Assembly (NCBI GenBank): GCA_033763695.1
Contig: JANRKB010000020.1
Span: forward strand, 16,615 to 80,614
Direction: 5' to 3'
Origin: JANRKB01 sp033763695
GTDB taxonomy: Bacteria; Planctomycetota; Phycisphaerae; Phycisphaerales; UBA1924
DNA length: 64,000 bases
The translations under genes and the position numbers were made by a program. Under the pieces are notes generated by a model that was given only the letters and a program-made list of their open reading frames with translations, did no database searches and had not been told where the DNA came from. Positions 63,886-64,000 of the stretch are shown here, in pieces; the stretch's first letter is position 1; each line of letters starts with the position of its first letter.

Positions 63886-63917
63886 CATCGATGTCCTCGA
63901 AGACGAGGACATCGATG
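63886..63917. repeat. Palindromic repeat unit B, copy 2
   Basis: CATCGATGTCCTCG-AAGA-CGAGGACATCGATG, a 14-bp stem. It differs from copy 1 at one base pair, and both sides of the pair changed together (C-G to T-A), so the stem is kept. Confidence 0.85.
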
Positions 63918-64000
63918 GCACGGGGGAGCGAATCCGGTGTTGGGTCGCACATCGCACGCGTAGCGCACGAACCCCTCCCCCAACCCCTCCCCACGTTGGA

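Larger units (their letters stand above)
63673..64000. other. Gene-free right edge carrying repeat units A2 and B2
   Basis: 328 nt. It carries the second copies of repeat units A and B, then the C-rich run CCCCTCCCCCAACCCCTCCC near the edge. No coding sequence recognised. Confidence 0.6.

Overview
The window is GC-rich chromosomal DNA and almost certainly comes from a planctomycete, most likely of the class Phycisphaerae. Three things point there. A secreted protein ends in two EF-hand-like DFNGDG...DFTDFD repeats and a terminal GC (GC-type dockerin style). A short secreted protein has a PEP-CTERM-like tail (PSPGTLALVGLGGL + RRRR). There are also small MJ0042-like zinc ribbons and large ExbB/ExbD/VWA/TPR gene blocks. 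I see no phage, IS element, CRISPR array, tRNA or rRNA.

Layout. 1-4,546 (minus): 5' half of the S10 ribosomal operon, rpsJ-rplC-rplD-rplW-rplB-rpsS-rplV, with a good sigma70-like promoter and a ~250-nt leader; rplV runs off the left edge and carries an N-terminal helix-turn-helix-like extension. 4,598-24,859: mostly housekeeping genes (tyrS, an M3 oligoendopeptidase, ggt, lysA, an Eis-like acetyltransferase, uppS-purA, an ECF sigma/anti-sigma pair, pyrF, a TPR-YggX fusion, a VOC protein, an AraC regulator). 24,991-33,765 (plus): a methylmalonyl-CoA block, mutA-mutB-meaB-mce, then a carboxyltransferase, a small OadG-like protein and a BCCP-like protein with no biotin-accepting lysine; no biotin carboxylase is present. 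33,865-39,830: dus, a two-FAS1-domain protein, an OmpA/Pal-like lipoprotein, prepilin peptidase, xseB and a NAD(P)HX epimerase.

39,843-55,656 is one long minus-strand run. It begins with a tightly coupled set: VWA protein, TPR-like protein, TolQ/ExbB channel, two ExbD proteins, a 924-aa TPR-like secreted protein, a 949-aa membrane protein with a J-domain-like start, and a zinc-ribbon protein. It then continues with a tRNA-binding protein, mnmA, an OppC/OppD pair and a glycosyltransferase. The envelope-motor block is the best candidate for a little-described system. 56,123-60,401 (plus) carries pyrH-frr-ygfZ-sthA. 60,402-64,000 has the dockerin-type protein, a small membrane protein and two copies of a paired palindromic repeat.

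One trend cuts across regions. Many first-in-transcript genes without a Shine-Dalgarno have a TANNNT hexamer 5-9 nt before the start codon, as expected for leaderless mRNAs. Start codons were chosen with this and Shine-Dalgarno matches in mind. All functional calls are by eye; no database search was run.
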